From contig JXTC01000001.1 in NCBI GenBank assembly GCA_002914845.1, forward strand, positions 1,446,769 through 1,510,768: a stretch of 64,000 bases of DNA, written 5' to 3'. The DNA is from Trema orientale (lineage: Eukaryota; Streptophyta; Magnoliopsida; Rosales; Cannabaceae). Position 1 is the stretch's first letter. Every line of letters begins with the position of its first letter. A program made the position numbers and the translations under genes. The notes beneath the pieces were generated by a model. The model searched no databases. It saw only the letters and a list, made by a program, of their open reading frames with translations, and had not been told where the DNA came from. Positions 59,383 to 64,000 of the stretch are shown in pieces.

Positions 59383-62109
59383 ATGGATCCTGCTCCACCC
59401 CAGAATGACGGTTCCAACCACTCCGGGGTGTCTCAACGACTTTCGAACGGAGTTGTCCCAAGGCCTGTTCCGATACCAGTAGTAGACCTGGTCTCCTCGG
59501 ATAGCGACGGAGAGGTGGTCTCGGGGTCCGAGCCCAGCACAAATGAGAACGAACGCCGAGCGGCCGATCGTGAATATGTTGGTCCTAGTCAAATATGGGT
59601 TGAAGCTCCTTTGGTCGATGACGCGGTGGCCGTCCCTGATCATCCTCCTATTTTCGTTCCTGGCGAGCAACTCCCCGTTGCTATTCAAAAGGCTAGCGAT
59701 TCCACCGACGATGAACCGAATGCCACCCTAGACCACGAACTAGCCCTGCTCGGCTTGTCACCGATCAGGTTCGATGATCCCCAGCCTGTTTCGTCTGAAC
59801 TCCTGACTGCACTTGCTAACTATGATGGTTCACGCCCAATGTTGCAGATTTTCTCAGGTGAGCTTGGCTTCATTCTCATAAGGGTCCATTTCTCATGTCC
59901 GATTCGGAAGAGTCTAGGGAAGAACCCTAATTTTGAATAGGAATAGACCGGTTATTCGGATTCGATACTTTATTCCCGCCTCTGTCCAAAATCAATCCCA
60001 AGCACCAAACCCTACTCCCCCTTCCACAAGCGATCTGATGGCAAGAGGTGGTCGAGGCCAGGGGCGAGGTCGGGTGGTCAGGGTAGAGACTGGTGACCCT
60101 GTGGTCGGAGGGGCTGAGCAAGCGAGGCCGCTCACGGAGTTCAATACTGACTACTTCCGATCATCCATAACGGACGAGCACCTGCTGAGTGTCCGTTCTC
60201 GTTATGAGATCCCGGATGACATACACCTCCTTCCGCCAGGAGAGGGTGATGTGCCCAGCCGACCATCAGAAGGGTGCGTGACCCTATACTTGGGATTTTT
60301 TGAGGCTGTGTTGAGGCTTCCTCTTCACCCATTCCTCCACGAATTCTTCTCTAGGTGCCAGATCTGCCCGACTCAGTTGAATCCAAATGGATGGCAGGTT
60401 TTGATCTGACTCTAGGTCATGTTTAGGCTCCAAGGCTGGCCGAATATCACCTTACGCATGCTCAAATATCTCTATCAGCTGAAGAATGCGCCAAATAGCA
60501 TGGGCTTGTACTACCTCCAAGCGTACTCTTCTGAGACCCCCCGCGCAGAGGGGGATAACTCAAGGCGCACCGTTCCAATCCTTGGTCGGGATACATCAGA
60601 TATGCAGGGAAAAGGGGAATAGTTTTATACTAGGACGTCTTGGGACATTGTCATGGGTGGCCAACCATCAAGGGGTGCGTGACCTATTCCCACGGTGTTC
60701 CAGCTCAAGCGGCAATGGGCTATGCGGCAGGCAGAGGCAGCCGACAATGAGACAATCGCTGGGGCCGGCCCCAGCGATTGAGGGGCTCCATCGCCGAGAA
60801 AAGAAGGTCGGCAACTTGCTCACCGACATTAACTTTGAATATACAGGGTGGTTCTCTCTGAAAAATAGAATCGTCTTCGAAGAATTCATCCGAGCCAGCC
60901 CCGCTCGACCCGTTCCAGATGAGGCAGGACCCTCTCGGAGGATCGAGTAACCACGGAGATGCCGAGCCTGAAGAGGGAGGGATGCCTCGCCCCCGCCCCC
61001 TCAACCGGACCCAACTCTTCTTCCTCCCGCCCCTTCTGTTGCCTCAGAGCCGCTAAGCCTGACACCCTCCCCTCAGCATACTAACACCCCTGGTGAACAA
61101 GGCTCTATTGGGGAGGGCTTTTTAGAGATTCCGAGTACTAATCCTTTAGCTAACCCTGTTCTCCTTTTTGCAGAGCACGACATGTCCAGTGTGGATCCCA
61201 ACCTCCGTGCTCTCCTCGCCCGAACTCAGGCTCATGAGGGTAGTGGTCGGAACTCACTGGGCAGCAGTTCTAGACCGACCCCTCCAGGGAGCGCTCCTCC
61301 CCTCCGAACGTCCGAGCTTCCTCTTGCCCCAGCGGTTACGACTCCTACTTCCGGCCGACCCAAGAAGCAGCCGATGGATGCTCCTCATTCCGATGAACCC
61401 CCTGCTCAGAGATTGAAAACCTTCTCGAAGGGGCCGATGGATAGGATGCAAGTCGCCTGTTCAGACTAACTGGCAGAGGACTGTCGCAGGCGCTCAGACC
61501 GGGATTTTGCAGCTCTTTGCTCGGAGCACGCAGCTCGGGTACCCTTCCACCCCTTGATTTTATTTCCCTTAATTTATCATGTTCTCAATGTCGTTTAACT
61601 TGCAGCAAGCCTTTATGAATGAGCTCATATACGAGCATGTTCGGAACTTATCGACCACTGCTGAGAGGCACCGCTCCGAGCATAACACGGCCCGAAAGGA
61701 GCGGGAACAATAGCTGAAGAGAGCTGCCGATGCTGAGAGTCAACTTACCGAGGAGAAGAAAGCCAGGCTTGATCTCAAGCTTCAGGTCAGTAATCTGAAG
61801 TCTCAGCTGGAGGTGGCTCAGGCTACGGTCTCAGAGAAGGTCAGGAAGGCCGTCATTGAGGACTGGATTGCCACTCAATTCCACCATTCTGACCCATGGT
61901 GGGACGCGTACGAGTTGGGCTTTGAGAACCTTAAGACAGCGGTGGTTGCTCACTACAAAGAGCTGGACTTCTCGTTTCTAGAAGACCAGAATCCTGCCGT
62001 GGCCCCGGATGTTCAGGAGTCTACCATGCCCGTGCCTCCTGCTGCTGACCAAAGTCAAATCCCGACCACTCCACTTGTTGATCAAAGTGCCGCAACTCCT
62101 CCAAGTTAA
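59383..62109 (+). pseudogene. antisense extra ORF of Tat-lineage gypsy element (Transposase_28-like)
   Basis: Read opposite to the integrase. The first exon, 59383-59858, gives MDPAPPQNDGSNHSG and ends TTCTCAG before GTGAGC. A second part at about 60000-60620 carries SVRSRYEIPDDIHLLPPGEG and LRLPLHPFLHEFFSRCQICP then QLNPNGW, the 'putative gypsy type transposon' pattern I know as PF04195. The rest (61168-62109) is Pro/Ser-rich, then a coiled coil (ESQLTEEKKARLDLKLQVSN) ending TPPS. An intron-like GTACCC...TTGCAG is at about 61540-61605. Stops and frame changes near 60408, 60620 and 61712 break it. Antisense ORFs between pol and the 3' LTR are a known feature of plant Tat elements; the function is unknown. 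Confidence 0.65.
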
Positions 62110-62348
62110 GCTTACCCCTGCGCGGGTTTACTTTTGTAACAGCCTTTTTTCTTCACTCTCCTCTTTTTTTCTTTTTTTTTTTTGTAAAGATAATTTAGCC
62201 CTTCGGGGTTTTTTTTTTCTCTATTGTTATGTATATATATGTTTTCTTGCAATCGACAACTTTTATCTTTGCTCTATTTGTAGCCAATATTGTGTGAATA
62301 CGTGTATGCTTTCAGATTGCTAACCGTTAAATCTATTAACTATACGAT

Positions 62349-62705
62349 CTTGATTAGTTCACTTGGGCTATAGGCGATATTAGGTTAGGTTTAGTCGTGA
62401 TCTTAGGTATGCAACAGAACCACTTAGGGGTCGCTTCTGCTCGCATATGGACCGTAAATTGTCCCTAGTGCCTTGATTAGATCACTTGGGCTATAGGCGA
62501 TATTAGGTTAGGTTTGGTCGCAATCTTAGGTATGCAACAGAACTACCTAGGGGTCGCTTCTGCTCGCATATGGACCGTAAATTATCCCTAGTGCTCGGAA
62601 GCGTTTCGAGGGACTTGTCCATGCGCTCGGAAGCACATAGACCGTAAATTATCCCTAGTGCTCGGAAGCATTTCGAAGGACGTCCATGCGCTCGGAGGCA
62701 CATGG
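62349..62705. repeat. tandem repeats in retrotransposon 3' UTR
   Basis: Two 123-bp units (starting CTTGATTAG at 62349 and 62472) are over 90% identical. They are followed by two units of about 66-69 bp starting GACCGTAAATTATCCCTAGT. They lie between the integrase stop and the antisense ORF. Such tandem arrays are known in Tat/Ogre 3' untranslated regions. Confidence 0.88.
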
Positions 62706-62821
62706 ACTATGGGGCTGTTAGCTCGCTTCCTCCTTTGTTTTTTGATTAATCAGTTTTAAGTGAAAAATAATTGACATAAAGGTCACTTTTTCATTATATG
62801 CTTTCTTTGTACAAAGTTTGG

Positions 62822-64000
62822 CTATTGATAATATTTTCTTAGGTGCTCAGCATTCCATAGGTGAGGTAGGTTGTTACCCCCCATGTCTTGTAGGTTGTAA
62901 GTCCCGGTTCGGACGACTCTTGTAACCAGGGAGAGTCCTTCCCACTTTGGCCCGAGTGCCCCAGTTCCTTGCTCGGCGGTATTTAAGAATACTCGTCTAA
63001 GCACAAGTTCGCCAACTCTGAACGTTCATGCTCGGACCTTTGAGTTGTAATATCGAGCAACAGCCTGTTTATTGGCAGTAATTCTTAGAAGAGCCTGCTC
63101 TCTTTTCTCCTCGACTAGGTCAAGATTTGTTCTCAGATCTTCTTCATTGTCCATATTGCTTCGTTCAGGATATTGGCTCATATAAGCCTCCATCCTGTAG
63201 CTAGGCATACCAACTTCGGCTGGTATTACAGCATCTGTGCCATATGCCAAAGAAAATGGTGTTTCGCCAGTTGCCGCTTTCTCTGTCGTTCGATGAGCCC
63301 AAAACACCCCGGGTAGCTCGTCGGCCCACGATCCCTTCAGTTTCTCTAGCCTTTTCTTTAAGTTCTCCTTGATCGTCTTATTGGCCGCCTCAACCTGCCC
63401 GTTCGACTGTGGGTGATTTAGAGAAGAAAATAACTTATGGATCCCCCAACTCTGACAGAACTGCCTAAGTCTCGGATTGTTGAACTGCCTGCCGTTGTCA
63501 GTTACTATCGAGTGGGGAAGTCCGAACCGGCATATGATATTTTTGAAGATAAAATTCGTGCAATTTGCCTCAGTGATATTTGCCAATGGTTCTGCTTCAA
63601 CCAACTTTGTAAAATAATTGATAGCAACAATTGCGAATCTTGCCTGTGCTCGGGCGGTGGGTGAAGGTCCGATCAAGTCTATTCCCCATTTTGCGAAGGG
63701 CTAGGGGCTAATGATCGGTGACAGGGGTTCGCTGGCACTTGTCGCATCTTTCTACCATCTCCCTTGAATCCCTTATCATGGTTTGCCACTAGAATCCCTG
63801 CCTTAAGGCCTTATGTGCAAGTGACCTTAGCCCCGAGTGATTTCCACACTCTCCTTCATGTATTTCCATCAACACATATTCGGCTTCGTCTGGTCGGAGA
63901 CATCTTAAATACGGAGCATCGTATCCCTTTCTGTAAAGCTTGTCTCTAATAATGACATATCGGTTAGATTGGTACTTAATCTTCCGAGCTTCATTTTTGT
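62822..64000 (-). pseudogene. Ty3/gypsy (Tat lineage) integrase, end of pol
   Basis: The frame runs in from beyond the window. The N-terminal HHCC zinc region (EIHEGECGNHSG ... CDKCQRTP) is at about 63890-63720. The core follows at 63676-63026 with IVTDNGRQF (second Asp) and NGQVEAANK (Glu). The first Asp of the D,D(35)E triad, normally in VDYFTKW, is Asn here (AINYFTKLVEAE, codon at 63617-63619). The C-terminal part LVLRRVFLNT to HLRKYY ends at 62822. In-frame stops occur near 63790, 63709 and 63026-63028 (a TGA after SKVRA, where CGA would fit). This copy is therefore inactive. Protease, RT and RNase H should lie to the right of the window. Confidence 0.88.

Noticed and set aside
1..64000. 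tRNA, rRNA, CRISPR or operon-like features
   Set aside because: I looked for tRNA-like cloverleaf words, rRNA segments and regularly spaced repeats with unique spacers and saw none; the tandem repeats here have no unique spacers.

Overview
This is nuclear DNA from a flowering plant, very probably a eudicot. The background is very AT-rich. One gene has GT-AG introns. There are L1-type LINE, Ty1/copia and Ty3/gypsy relics and many MITEs, and the recognisable genes belong to plant families (a TNO1-like golgin, a plant sarcosine oxidase, UGT90A-like glycosyltransferases). I cannot fix the species from the sequence.

Layout. 1-3430: AT-rich spacer with a palindromic MITE. 3430-5690: 5'-truncated, broken L1-type LINE. 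5757-9128: second copy of the MITE with a ~3.0 kb solo-LTR-like insertion at its end. 9225-13395: Tourist-like MITE, then a palindromic element split by a 2.4 kb non-autonomous LTR retrotransposon. 13880-26100: the main gene, eight coding exons for a ~2823-residue coiled-coil protein with a C-terminal membrane anchor (TNO1-like, trans-Golgi). 28902-30158 (-): intronless, GC-rich sarcosine/pipecolate oxidase-like gene. 30660-42240: gene-poor spacer with several structurally clear MITEs, a hAT element with an 8-bp target duplication, and a large relic element with a Ulp1-like peptidase fragment and a TTGAC-rich minisatellite. 43192-44720 (-): UGT90A-like gene with a one-base frameshift. 46217-48103 (-): truncated Copia. 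48100-55900: spacer with an LTR-like block inside MITE arms and a half copy of a (TA)n-associated MITE. 55952-57382 (+): intact UGT90A-like gene. 57708-64000: 3' part of a Tat-lineage Ty3/gypsy element on the minus strand, with integrase, tandem repeats, an antisense extra ORF and the 3' LTR; it runs off the window.

Three host genes look intact: the golgin, the oxidase and the plus-strand UGT. The two UGTs are head-to-head and about 11 kb apart, so they look like an old duplicated pair pushed apart by transposons; one is now frameshifted. I see no sign that the golgin, oxidase and UGTs act in one pathway. I did not find a convincing wholly new biological system. The most interesting items are the nested-transposon chronology, the strict 147-nt (seven-heptad) repeat in the golgin, the TTGAC array with its peptidase fragment, and the antisense ORF plus satellite-like tail of the Tat element.
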